The position numbers were made by a program, and so were the translations under genes. This document shows, in pieces, positions 6,083 to 12,975 of a stretch of DNA of 40,477 nucleotides (positions are counted from its first letter, which is position 1; each line of letters begins with the position of its first letter). The notes under the pieces are model-generated. The model did no database searches. It worked only from the letters and a program-made list of their open reading frames with translations, and was not told the origin of the DNA. Source of the DNA: a virus; the IMG/VR virus record IMGVR_UViG_3300005518_000013, positions 1-40,477 of that record. One strand, given 5' to 3'.

Positions 6083-6090
6083 TACGCTAG
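6066..6090. promoter_or_regulatory. Operator: perfect 8-bp inverted repeat over the -35 of P2
   Basis: CTAGCGTA, nine bases, then TACGCTAG form a perfect inverted repeat that spans the TTGACA of P2. A dimeric HTH repressor bound here would block RNA polymerase. Candidates are the Xre-type protein at 7783-7986 and the HTH proteins within this operon. Confidence 0.75.
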
Positions 6091-6103
6091 CGGGAGAAAT
6101 ATC

Positions 6104-6138
6104 AGGGTCGGCGGACCAGCCCAAGGCCCGCCGACCCT
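6104..6138 (-). terminator. Terminator of operon P1
   Basis: An 11-bp perfect stem (AGGGTCGGCGG / CCGCCGACCCT) with a 13-base loop overlaps the TAG of the last P1 gene. On the minus strand it is followed by GATATTTCT, a modest T-rich tail. It cleanly separates operon P1 from promoter P2 about 20 bases further on. Confidence 0.75.
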
Positions 6139-6649
6139 AGTCCCCGTCGCCCCCGGCGGGAGAGCGCCAAGCGCTCAAGGGAGAGGCGGAGCGCTGCCGG
6201 GGGGAGGGCCGACGTTCACGCCTCTCCATTGAGGGCTGGGAATGCTCCCGGAGGGGCACGCGGTCCGGGAGCGGGTGGAGCGCAGATCGCCGCGACGATC
6301 CTTCCTCGCGCTGGTCGCGTGGCGCCCCGCGATGGGCAGCAGCCAGGATCACGGGCTCTCCTCTCGGAGGCGTGAACTGCTGCCCATCGCTAGGAGCCGC
6401 GATAGATGGGGCGCCGCCCTCCTGGACGACCGGCGAGCTCAGAGACACTCGGGGTGTGCGCGACGGCGCCCCGGTCCGCGCCGAAAGCCCCACCGGGATG
6501 GAAGGGTTCGACGCGGGCCTAGGAGCCGCGAGGGTGAATGGGTGGCGCTGGTAGCCGATGACGTGCTCGATGCCGCCGGCCTTGAGGCGGACGATGCGGG
6601 CCTCCAGTCCGCAATAGCCACACAAAAGGATCTCGTCGGGCGGGATCAT
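6137..6649 (-). CDS. N-terminal zinc-knuckle protein with long disordered tail, 170 aa
   Basis: The first 35 residues (MIPPDEILLCGYCGLEARIV and on) form a CxxC knuckle with an HVIGYQRHPF segment. The remaining ~130 residues are Ser/Pro/Arg-rich and low in complexity, so they are likely disordered, or only the 5' part is functional. The ATG overlaps the upstream stop (ATGA), and the TAG lies in the terminator stem. A 13-base repeat (ctaggagccgcga) occurs twice within the tail-coding part. Confidence 0.65.
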   Translation of the reverse strand: MIPPDEILLCGYCGLEARIVRLKAGGIEHVIGYQRHPFTLAAPRPASNPSIPVGLSARTGAPSRTPRVSLSSPVVQEGGAPSIAAPSDGQQFTPPRGEPVILAAAHRGAPRDQREEGSSRRSALHPLPDRVPLREHSQPSMERRERRPSPRQRSASPLSAWRSPAGGDGD

Positions 6650-6939
6650 CGGTCGAATATCCGTGATAGGGCGAGGGTCATTCGCTCCAGCGTCGGCAAC
6701 AGTGCCTTGCCGATCGTCCGGTTGAGCTGCATGAGGGCTCGGTTCAGATCGCGCATCTGAACGGCCAGTGACCGACGCATGATCCGAACGTATGCCGCCC
6801 GGTCCTCGCGATGGACGAAACGGAAGACGACCTGCGGCGACGGTCTAGGCGGGAGCGGCGCACCGATCGTTCGGAAGTACGCGACGATGATGAGCGAGGA
6901 CAGGATCATGCCGAGGCCGAACGCGAGTCCCTCCATCAC
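6646..6939 (-). CDS. Membrane-anchored helical protein, 97 aa
   Basis: GTG 6939 overlaps the upstream TGA; an ATG at 6936 is the alternative start. A transmembrane helix (GLAFGLGMILSSLIIVAYF) follows almost at once. A Pro-rich linker and a basic amphipathic helical domain come next (RRSLAVQMRDLNRALMQLNR). The layout suggests one span with a long cytoplasmic coiled helix. The function is unknown. Confidence 0.75.
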   Translation of the reverse strand: MMEGLAFGLGMILSSLIIVAYFRTIGAPLPPRPSPQVVFRFVHREDRAAYVRIMRRSLAVQMRDLNRALMQLNRTIGKALLPTLERMTLALSRIFDR

Positions 6940-7226
6940 GTCGCGCTCGCAATCGTGCTCGCGCAACCCAGCACCCCCACCACAATCGCCACCGCCAGCA
7001 TCAGCCTCACGGCGTAGACCGCCCGCCCGCCGATCCGGTCAGAGGCGATGGCGAGGGACCACAGGACGACCAGGAGGAGGAGGCGCGCCCCGGCTGCACC
7101 TTCTGCGACCATCGAGTGGACGATGGGGTTGCCCTCGTGGACGCGGCCGGGGAGAACAAGAGCGAGCCACGACGCAACGTCAGCGCAGGTCGCGATGGTG
7201 GCGGCGAACGCAAGGTTGTACGTCAT
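6936..7226 (-). CDS. Multi-span membrane protein (DUF5658-like pattern), 96 aa
   Basis: Three hydrophobic stretches (AATIATCADVASWLALVL, ARLLLLVVLWSLAIA, RLMLAVAIVVGVLGCAS) predict three transmembrane helices. An EGNPIVHSMV motif between the first two recalls the E-(A/G)-NP signature of DUF5658-type proteins of unknown role. It is coupled by ATGA to the 32-residue peptide before it. In this operon it may modify the host envelope or affect superinfection, but that is speculation. Confidence 0.75.
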   Translation of the reverse strand: MTYNLAFAATIATCADVASWLALVLPGRVHEGNPIVHSMVAEGAAGARLLLLVVLWSLAIASDRIGGRAVYAVRLMLAVAIVVGVLGCASTIASAT

Positions 7227-7321
7227 ACCGACAGCCGCCCGAGAATAAAGCCCGCCGCCGCGATCCCTAAACCGACAAGCAAAGCGACGACAAACTCTCG
7301 CGCCCGGTCCATGTCTGTCAT
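7223..7321 (-). CDS. Single-span membrane microprotein, 32 aa
   Basis: MTDMDRAREF is followed by one hydrophobic helix (VVALLVGLGIAAAGFILG). The start shares one base with the upstream stop (TGATG) and the stop overlaps the next start (ATGA). Codon use and junctions match the neighbours. Confidence 0.68.
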   Translation of the reverse strand: MTDMDRAREFVVALLVGLGIAAAGFILGRLSV

Positions 7322-7431
7322 CAGTGAATCCCGTCAATCGACAGCAGCAGGATGATGACGAACGCGCAGACGAGGAAGGCGACGAGGTCGATTGCCTCGC
7401 GCAGGCGGGAGGGACGGTGAGCCTGTCTCAT
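7321..7431 (-). CDS. Single-span membrane microprotein, 36 aa
   Basis: Basic N-terminus (MRQAHRPSRLREA), then the hydrophobic span LVAFLVCAFVIILLLS, and a short exit (IDGIH). The ATG overlaps the upstream stop (ATGA). Two membrane peptides in tandem, followed by larger membrane proteins, make this an envelope-directed operon. Confidence 0.7.
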   Translation of the reverse strand: MRQAHRPSRLREAIDLVAFLVCAFVIILLLSIDGIH

Positions 7432-7619
7432 CGCCCCGGCCTCTGCAACGCCGGGTCATCCTCGGACAGCCGCTTGACCTTCCGCTGAGGCGCGCGCATC
7501 GAGTTGATCCATTCCTGGATCGCCGTCTCATCGGTCAGGCGGTCGCCGTCCCGGACGAGCTTGCGTTCGCGGCGGTCGGGGACGTAGGTCTGGTCGTCGG
7601 CGCTGGGCGGGCGGGTCAT
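7428..7619 (-). CDS. Hypothetical charged protein, 63 aa
   Basis: Reads MTRPPSADDQTYVPDRRERK and continues with an acidic helix (DETAIQEWINSMRAPQRKVKRL). Both junctions are ATGA overlaps. It is soluble, small and unrecognised. Confidence 0.7.
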   Translation of the reverse strand: MTRPPSADDQTYVPDRRERKLVRDGDRLTDETAIQEWINSMRAPQRKVKRLSEDDPALQRPGR

Positions 7620-7786
7620 GCTGCGAGGACCTTTCCTCGGAGCAGCCCGTCACGCGAGCGACGGACCCACGCCGCCATGACCGGCCGACATACACAAACC
7701 GCCGGCTCGCGGCGACAGACGTCGCACACCAACCGGCGGAGGCGGGTATCGAGGGTTGTCAGGGCGCCGCAGGTCGAGCAGATCAC
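7616..7786 (-). CDS. Zinc-ribbon protein, 56 aa
   Basis: From GTG 7786 the product begins MICSTCGALTTLDTRLRRLV, with a second pair in CDVCRREPAVCVC. This CxxC...CxxC arrangement is a standard zinc ribbon. It directly follows the Xre-type gene with a GTGA overlap. It may be a small transcription or translation factor. Confidence 0.75.
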   Translation of the reverse strand: MICSTCGALTTLDTRLRRLVCDVCRREPAVCVCRPVMAAWVRRSRDGLLRGKVLAA

Positions 7787-7986
7787 GCGGCCTCACGCGC
7801 CTTGCGGAGCGCCTCCATGACTGCGGCGTACTCCGCGCCGGATGGGACGAGACGGCCATGCTCGGCCATCGACAGGATCGCCTTGTCGACGCCGGACAGC
7901 CGGGCGAGCTCGCGGATAGAGATGCCGAGCGCCACGCGCTCAGGCCCCCACGCAGCGCCTCCGGTTGTCAGCCTCCGTTCGCTCAT
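7783..7986 (-). CDS. Xre/Cro-family HTH regulator, 67 aa
   Basis: A five-helix Xre domain fills the protein: an N-terminal helix (GPERVALGIS), then IRELARLSGVDKAILSMAEHG as the HTH, then a final helix (EYAAVMEALRKAREAA). The ATG lies seven bases after a -10-like box, so the message should be leaderless. A palindrome in its own promoter suggests autoregulation. It is the best candidate for the master early repressor, acting on its own promoter and perhaps on P2. Confidence 0.85.
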   Translation of the reverse strand: MSERRLTTGGAAWGPERVALGISIRELARLSGVDKAILSMAEHGRLVPSGAEYAAVMEALRKAREAA

Positions 7987-7993
7987 GGGCCAT

Positions 7994-8023
7994 ACGGTAG
8001 CAGGCCGTTATAACCAGTGTCAA
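7994..8023 (-). promoter_or_regulatory. Promoter P1 with palindromic operator
   Basis: The minus-strand -35 TTGACA (8023-8018) is followed by an 18-base spacer and TACCGT (7999-7994), preceded by TGC (extended -10 style). Seven bases separate it from the ATG, predicting a leaderless message. The spacer holds GTTATAAC (8007-8014), a perfect 8-bp palindrome, flanked by GGCC on both sides. This is a likely autoregulatory operator of the Xre protein. Confidence 0.75.
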
Positions 8024-8028
8024 GGCCC

Positions 8029-8682
8029 TTATGTCACCTTGCCTAGGAACGAGATCGAGAAGACCGGCGACGCACCCGCATCGAACACGGCATTGAACGT
8101 GCCGCCCGTCGTCCGGACGAACGTCTCGACGTAGTCGCCCGCCGTGAACACGTAGTCGCATGCCGCTCCGTACGCCCCGAGCACCAAGTTGGCTGCGGCG
8201 ATGTTGGGGATGGACCCGAACGCGATCAGCGTCCCGCTGGCGGGATTCCCAGCGGCATTCAACCGGATCGCACAGTCCTGCCGGGCGTTCTGGCTGAGCT
8301 GGTCCGTGTAGCCGAAGGACGTGACGTGCCACAGGCCGGTCGTCACGCCCGTGATCGTGGGAATGATGAGGCGCGAGTTGTTGGTCGTGTTGTCGTGCAT
8401 CGCGTCCGTGTCGAAGTCCTCGGCCGTGAACGCGAGGACGGTGTAGACGTTGTTGCCGACCGACAGGTTGGCGCTGCGGATCACCCGTGCCCCGTGGGCC
8501 GTGACGTAGGCCGCCGCCGTTCCACCTTCGAGGTCGGTGACCGTGCCCGAGCTGTTCTTCCGCTTGAGGTGGTGATCGGCCGAGTCGATGTAAACACGCT
8601 GATCCCCGGAGGCGGGAGAGGCTGGAGCCGTGCCCTCCTTGATGAGCAGGCTTGGGAACTCGTTATCCGATGCCTTGGTCAC
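8029..8682 (-). CDS. Tail fibre / receptor-binding head, C1q-like, 217 aa
   Basis: After a short stem with repeated Gly/Ser (RVYIDSADHHLKRKNSSGTV), residues ~70-217 form a beta sandwich. The signature FDTDAMHDNTTNNSRLIIP...GLWHVTSF resembles C1q/TNF-like heads of phage fibres and bacterial surface proteins, which trimerise and bind receptors. GTG 8682 has GGAG eight bases upstream. It is the last late gene and likely a distal fibre protein that works with the pectate-lyase-fold fibre upstream. Confidence 0.75.
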   Translation of the reverse strand: MTKASDNEFPSLLIKEGTAPASPASGDQRVYIDSADHHLKRKNSSGTVTDLEGGTAAAYVTAHGARVIRSANLSVGNNVYTVLAFTAEDFDTDAMHDNTTNNSRLIIPTITGVTTGLWHVTSFGYTDQLSQNARQDCAIRLNAAGNPASGTLIAFGSIPNIAAANLVLGAYGAACDYVFTAGDYVETFVRTTGGTFNAVFDAGASPVFSISFLGKVT

Positions 8683-8691
8683 GAGCGGCTC

Positions 8692-10404
8692 CTATCCGAT
8701 GTCAGCGTAGACGAGGTCAGTCTGCGCCTCGTTCTGGATGAGATCGGCGAATACCAACGGCGTCGACGGGGTGTTGGAGATCAGGATCTCTCCGACCGCC
8801 CCTCCGGCCGATAGCGATACTGTGACCGTCTTGGCCGCAGTGGTGCCAGATGCCGACACCGCCGTCCCCACGAAGTCGATCGAGGTCGCAGCAGTGGCGA
8901 GCGCGACCCCCTCGTCCTTGATCGTCAGCGGTGCGGCGTCCGTCGTGTTCGTGTCACCCGACGACGTGTAGCGGGCGTTGAAACCGCTGATCTGGTAATC
9001 GCCGAGCCACGCCAGGTCCGTCTTGATGAGCTCGACCGCCGCTCGAGCCGTGCCGCTCGTATGGAACGTCCCACCAGCGATCGTGATGACGCCGATGCTG
9101 CCGTTGGCCGGGAACGCGCCGTTGGTGGCGGCGCTGATCTTGACGGCGCGGCCCGTGTTGTTCGAGTACAGCCCGACCTCGTTGCCCGTGATCGAGATCA
9201 GCCCGTAGAAGCCGGTGCTGATGGTGGCGATCGTGATCGCGTCGCCGCGGACGTTCTCGATCGAGTTGTTGGCGATCAGCAGGACGCCCGTCCCGATGCC
9301 CGCTCCGATCGACACATCGATGCCGTTGAGGAACCCGACCGTCACCGATGAGTTGATCTTGGTGTTGATGATCTTCCCGCCGCCGGCCGACTCGATCCGG
9401 ATCGCCGCCGTGGAGCTGTTCGCTCCGTCGACGAAGTAGCAGCCGACCATCGACCAGTCGCCCTCATCGGGGCTGGCCGTGTTCTTGGTCCGCAGGCCGT
9501 ACAGCCACGACTGGCGCGAGGCGCAGTCGCGCATGTGCCACCAGCCGCCCTCGGCGAAGTCGTAGTTGACGTAGAAGCCGGTGGCCGTCACCTCGTCATA
9601 CGTCGCCCAGTAGCCGCGTGACCCGCCGGCCGGGATCTGGATGAAGGCGTTTCCGGCTGAGGGCGTGGAGCCCGTGTAGTGGCCCGCGATCTTAGCGAAC
9701 GAGACGTTGTTCGAGGTGACGCTGAACACGGCCGTCGTCGTGCTGTTGAAGATGATCCGGCTCGGTGCATCGGTCGGGGTGACGGTCAGCGATCCGCCGT
9801 CCCCGAGGACGAGGCACGGCACCGACAGCGCCGTGAGCGTCGCGGTGACCTTGTAGCCGGTGCCGGCGGGGAAGTAGAGCACCCCCCTGCCGGCGGCTAC
9901 GAGTGCGGCGATCGCGAGGTTGATCGCGGCCGTGTCGTCGGTCGTCCCGTCGTTCAGCGCGCCGTAGGCAGCGTTCATGACGTTGAACCACGGCAGCGAC
10001 CCGCCGCTGCTGCCAGAGGTCACAATCTGGCTGAACGTCAGGGCCGTCGTGCCGATGACCGGGACCGACGTGTTGGTGTTCTGCCAGAGCGTCCCGCCGT
10101 TGGCTGTCCCGGCGATGACCTTGATGACCGCTCCGAGCACCTCGGACGCCGGGACCGCCGAGGTGGCGTCCTGGTCCATGTCGAACGCCCGGATCGCGGT
10201 GCCCGTTGCCTGGCTGACCCAGATGCCGTTCTCCGCCCCGGCGGTTTGGTTCTTGAGCAGGACCCGATCGCCCGTCGCCAGCGTCACCCCGTCGACAACC
10301 TGACCGTTGGCAAGTCCAGTCGTGACCGCGACGTTGGCCGTTGAGGCGGCGCGACACGGCTCCTTCCACGCGATGCCCCGATGGTTGTCGGGGAGATGTG
10401 ACAC
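8692..10404 (-). CDS. Tail fibre/spike with pectate-lyase fold, 570 aa
   Basis: An N-terminal module (CRAASTANVAVTTGLANGQ, then TLATGDRVLLKNQTAGAENG) is a common phage fibre adaptor. It is followed near residue 150 by AYGALNDGTTDDTAAINLAI, the entry signature of the pectate-lyase-3 right-handed beta helix found in tailspikes that cleave surface sugars. The rest alternates short beta rungs with Asn/Gly turns, and the end (LSAGGAVGEILISNTPS) is a trimerisation-like tail. GTG 10404 is the first usable start. A plus-strand HNH gene lies just upstream, so the true 5' end may have been rebuilt by that insertion. Confidence 0.8.
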   Translation of the reverse strand: MSHLPDNHRGIAWKEPCRAASTANVAVTTGLANGQVVDGVTLATGDRVLLKNQTAGAENGIWVSQATGTAIRAFDMDQDATSAVPASEVLGAVIKVIAGTANGGTLWQNTNTSVPVIGTTALTFSQIVTSGSSGGSLPWFNVMNAAYGALNDGTTDDTAAINLAIAALVAAGRGVLYFPAGTGYKVTATLTALSVPCLVLGDGGSLTVTPTDAPSRIIFNSTTTAVFSVTSNNVSFAKIAGHYTGSTPSAGNAFIQIPAGGSRGYWATYDEVTATGFYVNYDFAEGGWWHMRDCASRQSWLYGLRTKNTASPDEGDWSMVGCYFVDGANSSTAAIRIESAGGGKIINTKINSSVTVGFLNGIDVSIGAGIGTGVLLIANNSIENVRGDAITIATISTGFYGLISITGNEVGLYSNNTGRAVKISAATNGAFPANGSIGVITIAGGTFHTSGTARAAVELIKTDLAWLGDYQISGFNARYTSSGDTNTTDAAPLTIKDEGVALATAATSIDFVGTAVSASGTTAAKTVTVSLSAGGAVGEILISNTPSTPLVFADLIQNEAQTDLVYADIG

Positions 10405-10437
10405 CCGTCCTGTCGGATCAGGCAAAGCACACCTCGC

Positions 10438-10443
10438 TATAAT
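10438..10443 (+). promoter_or_regulatory. -10 box TATAAT for the plus-strand HNH gene
   Basis: A perfect TATAAT lies 11 bases before ATG 10454. The -35 region (GGATCA at the 17-base spacing) is weak. The box overlaps the earlier in-frame ATG at 10442, which argues for the start at 10454. Confidence 0.55.
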
Positions 10444-10453
10444 GACAGAGGTA

Positions 10454-10927
10454 ATGCGAGACGAACGGTTCTGGTCCCGCGTTGATCGGTCCGGCGAGTG
10501 CTGGTTGTGGACGGGCGCTGTGAACAACAAGGGCTACGGGCGTCTCAACCGACGCGGCCACTTCTCTCTTGCCCACCGATTTGCTTGGGCTGAAGCGAAT
10601 GGCCCGATCGCGGATGGTCTCGTGATTTGCCATCACTGCGACACGCCGGCCTGTGTCCGCCTGGATCATTTGTTTGCGGGAACCCGAGCCGACAACAACG
10701 CGGACGCGAGAGCGAAGGGGCGAATGCACGCTCCGCACCCGCGATGGGAGCGCATTCCACGCGGTGCGAACCACCATTGGGCACGCTACACCGAAGAGCA
10801 GGTCCGTGAGGTTCGTCGGTTGGCGGCGCTCGGTATTCGGCAAGCCGTGATCGCGCGCAGGCTGGGTATCAACGACCGAACGGTCAGCAGGATCGTCTTG
10901 CGGCACATCTGGACCGAAGTCAAGTAG
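10454..10927 (+). CDS. HNH homing-type endonuclease on the opposite strand, 157 aa
   Basis: An HNH_3-type domain: FWSRVDRSGECWLWTGAVNN, then RFAWAEANGPIADGLVICHH, then CDTPACVRLDHLFAGTRADN. The His of the ICHH motif and the ...DN helix are the expected catalytic elements. A C-terminal HTH (IRQAVIARRLGINDRTVSRI) gives DNA specificity. It is one of only two convincing plus-strand genes and has its own TATAAT and an AGAGG ribosome site. Its position between two tail genes is typical of a mobile homing endonuclease. Confidence 0.88.
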   Translation: MRDERFWSRVDRSGECWLWTGAVNNKGYGRLNRRGHFSLAHRFAWAEANGPIADGLVICHHCDTPACVRLDHLFAGTRADNNADARAKGRMHAPHPRWERIPRGANHHWARYTEEQVREVRRLAALGIRQAVIARRLGINDRTVSRIVLRHIWTEVK

Positions 10928-10932
10928 GCTCA

Positions 10933-12975
10933 TCAGCGGCCCTGCGCATAGACTTCGACGAGCTCGCCCGTCTTCGGGGCGAAGCCAAGGGTGAAGGTGC
11001 GGGCGGCACCGTCATAGGACAGGACTGCCGCGGTCTGATCCAGCCGATCGACGTAGACCCGAAGCGAGCCGTCGGCAAACTCGTAGCCTGCCGGGAGAGT
11101 GAATGTCGTCGTGACACCGTTCGGCGTCTCGACCGGCAGGACCGGACCGAACTGCTGGCCCGAGAGGGGCGGTGTCACCCCAGCCGTGGACGCGAAGAAC
11201 AACGTCTGTCCGCCGTAGCCGCCAAAGTTGTACGGCCCGCCCGACAGGGCCTGGACCGTGGACGGTGAGGCCGCCGCCGAGAATGACTGCGAGCCGAGCC
11301 ACACCAGCGGATGCTCATCGCCGTTGACGAGGATGGCCTTCTGTTCCAACTCGGTCCACGGTGGCTGGACGATGATGCTGGTCGGACCGTTGCCGGCCCA
11401 GTCGGAGCAGTGAACGACCTCGCCCTGCACCGCAATCCCAGCACCGGGGATCGTGAGGGTTCCGGCGTCGACCGACGATGGCTTAGTCCCGGTGTCGACG
11501 TCCGCCTCGGAATGGGCCGTCTGGGTCATATCTACCCCGGTCAACTCTGCGATGAGGTACGTCTGGGCGACGCCGTTGTTGGCCGGGTCGCGGACCTGGA
11601 TGGATGTTGTCTCGCCAGCGAGAACCGTCCGGTAGCCGATCGCCCCACCGTCCGAGCCGGGCGTGGTCGTCCCGTCCGGGCTGGCCGTGAAGGCGCTGTG
11701 CATGAGCGCCCCGCCACCCCTCCGCCCCACTTGCAGGACGAACACGTCTCCCTCGGTCGGCGTCTGCGGCAGGGTGATGTTGTTCGTGCCGCCCGCTGGC
11801 AGCGAGATCTTGGCGTGCTGGACGACGGAGGCGTTGGCAGGAGGGGGAGCGGGGAACCCGCCGGTCCCCCCTCCGGGGATCGCCGTGAAACCCTTCAGCG
11901 ACAGCTCGAGCGCCACGTCATAGTGGAGGGTCGTGTCCGCCTGTGCGTTGAGCCGGACTGTCCTGCGAGCGACCCGCATATACGTGAACGCGGAGTAGCC
12001 CGGCAGGTGGCTGAACTTGACCTGGACGCGCATCCCCTCAGTCAGGAGATTGACCTGCGTCGAGGGCAGGGTGATCGAACAGGAGATCGTGTCGATCTGT
12101 CCGGCGTGGAGATGCAGGAAGCTGGCGGCATGGCGAGTAGCCGTGTCGACCGACCCGACCCTAGTCGTCTCGTACACCGCGATCCGGTGGAAGCCGTTCG
12201 AGAAGTACGTGTTGTGGGTCGCGGTGTTGTGTGCGAAGACCTCACCGGTCTTGTACTTGAACCGGACGCCGCAGTAGATGTCCTCCGCCGTCCCGACGAC
12301 GTTGCTGTCCTCGGACGGTGCGAACGTGACCGAGTCCGCGTCGGCCAGGACGTTGCTGATCCGGAGGGTCGAGTCCCGGACTGCCACCGTCGGGACCTTG
12401 ATGAACAGGCTTGGTTGCTGTGTCGTGGGATCGGCGTACACAAAAAAGATGCGCCCGATGTCGGTGACCGACGAGACACACAGGTCGGCCAGGACAGAGG
12501 GCGCGTACTGATCAGTGTAATCGGCCTCGTCGAAGTTGTCGGGGATCGAGTCGACGAAGCCGTTGTCGTAGACGATCCCAGCTAGAGCCTCTGACGCGAG
12601 CAGCCACGCTAGCCGCTGAGTGCCAGTCTCGGCCGGCCGCTTCGCCGTCGCGCCATGGAGGGGTTGCATGTTCAGCAGAACGTTGAGATCGGACATCTCG
12701 CAATCGACGAACCGGCTCGACCCAACCCGGAACGCGCCGCGGGTGCTCGTCTGCTGGTACAGGTAGCCCGTCCAGACGCGTGGGTTACTGCAATCGGTCT
12801 CGGTGGCGATGAGCGGTTGCCACGCGACGATTGTCAGGGCCCCGTCGCCGTTGTCGAGCTGGACGGCCGCCGCCTCGAACTGGCCGTCGGCGTTCGATGT
12901 AAACCCTTCCGTTCCTTCTGGGAAACGGATACGGCTGGTGACGTCGACCCCGCCGTAGGTCACCGAGAAGCTCAT
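10933..12975 (-). CDS. Minor tail / tail-tip protein, 680 aa
   Basis: This large beta-rich protein follows the tape measure by an ATGA overlap, the position of distal tail proteins. The N-terminal ~380 residues (MSFSVTYGGVDVTSRIRF and on) resemble tail-tip hub proteins. After a Pro/Gly hinge (GGGTGGFPAPPPANA) the C-terminal half holds beta domains (AKISLPAGGTNNITLP, FTLPAGYEFADGSLRVYVDR). It ends next to the HNH insertion. The exact structural role is inferred from position. Confidence 0.75.
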   Translation of the reverse strand: MSFSVTYGGVDVTSRIRFPEGTEGFTSNADGQFEAAAVQLDNGDGALTIVAWQPLIATETDCSNPRVWTGYLYQQTSTRGAFRVGSSRFVDCEMSDLNVLLNMQPLHGATAKRPAETGTQRLAWLLASEALAGIVYDNGFVDSIPDNFDEADYTDQYAPSVLADLCVSSVTDIGRIFFVYADPTTQQPSLFIKVPTVAVRDSTLRISNVLADADSVTFAPSEDSNVVGTAEDIYCGVRFKYKTGEVFAHNTATHNTYFSNGFHRIAVYETTRVGSVDTATRHAASFLHLHAGQIDTISCSITLPSTQVNLLTEGMRVQVKFSHLPGYSAFTYMRVARRTVRLNAQADTTLHYDVALELSLKGFTAIPGGGTGGFPAPPPANASVVQHAKISLPAGGTNNITLPQTPTEGDVFVLQVGRRGGGALMHSAFTASPDGTTTPGSDGGAIGYRTVLAGETTSIQVRDPANNGVAQTYLIAELTGVDMTQTAHSEADVDTGTKPSSVDAGTLTIPGAGIAVQGEVVHCSDWAGNGPTSIIVQPPWTELEQKAILVNGDEHPLVWLGSQSFSAAASPSTVQALSGGPYNFGGYGGQTLFFASTAGVTPPLSGQQFGPVLPVETPNGVTTTFTLPAGYEFADGSLRVYVDRLDQTAAVLSYDGAARTFTLGFAPKTGELVEVYAQGR

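Noticed and set aside
6390-6531. 13-base direct repeat ctaggagccgcga at 6390 and 6519
   Set aside because: Short, within a low-complexity coding tail; no structure or symmetry.
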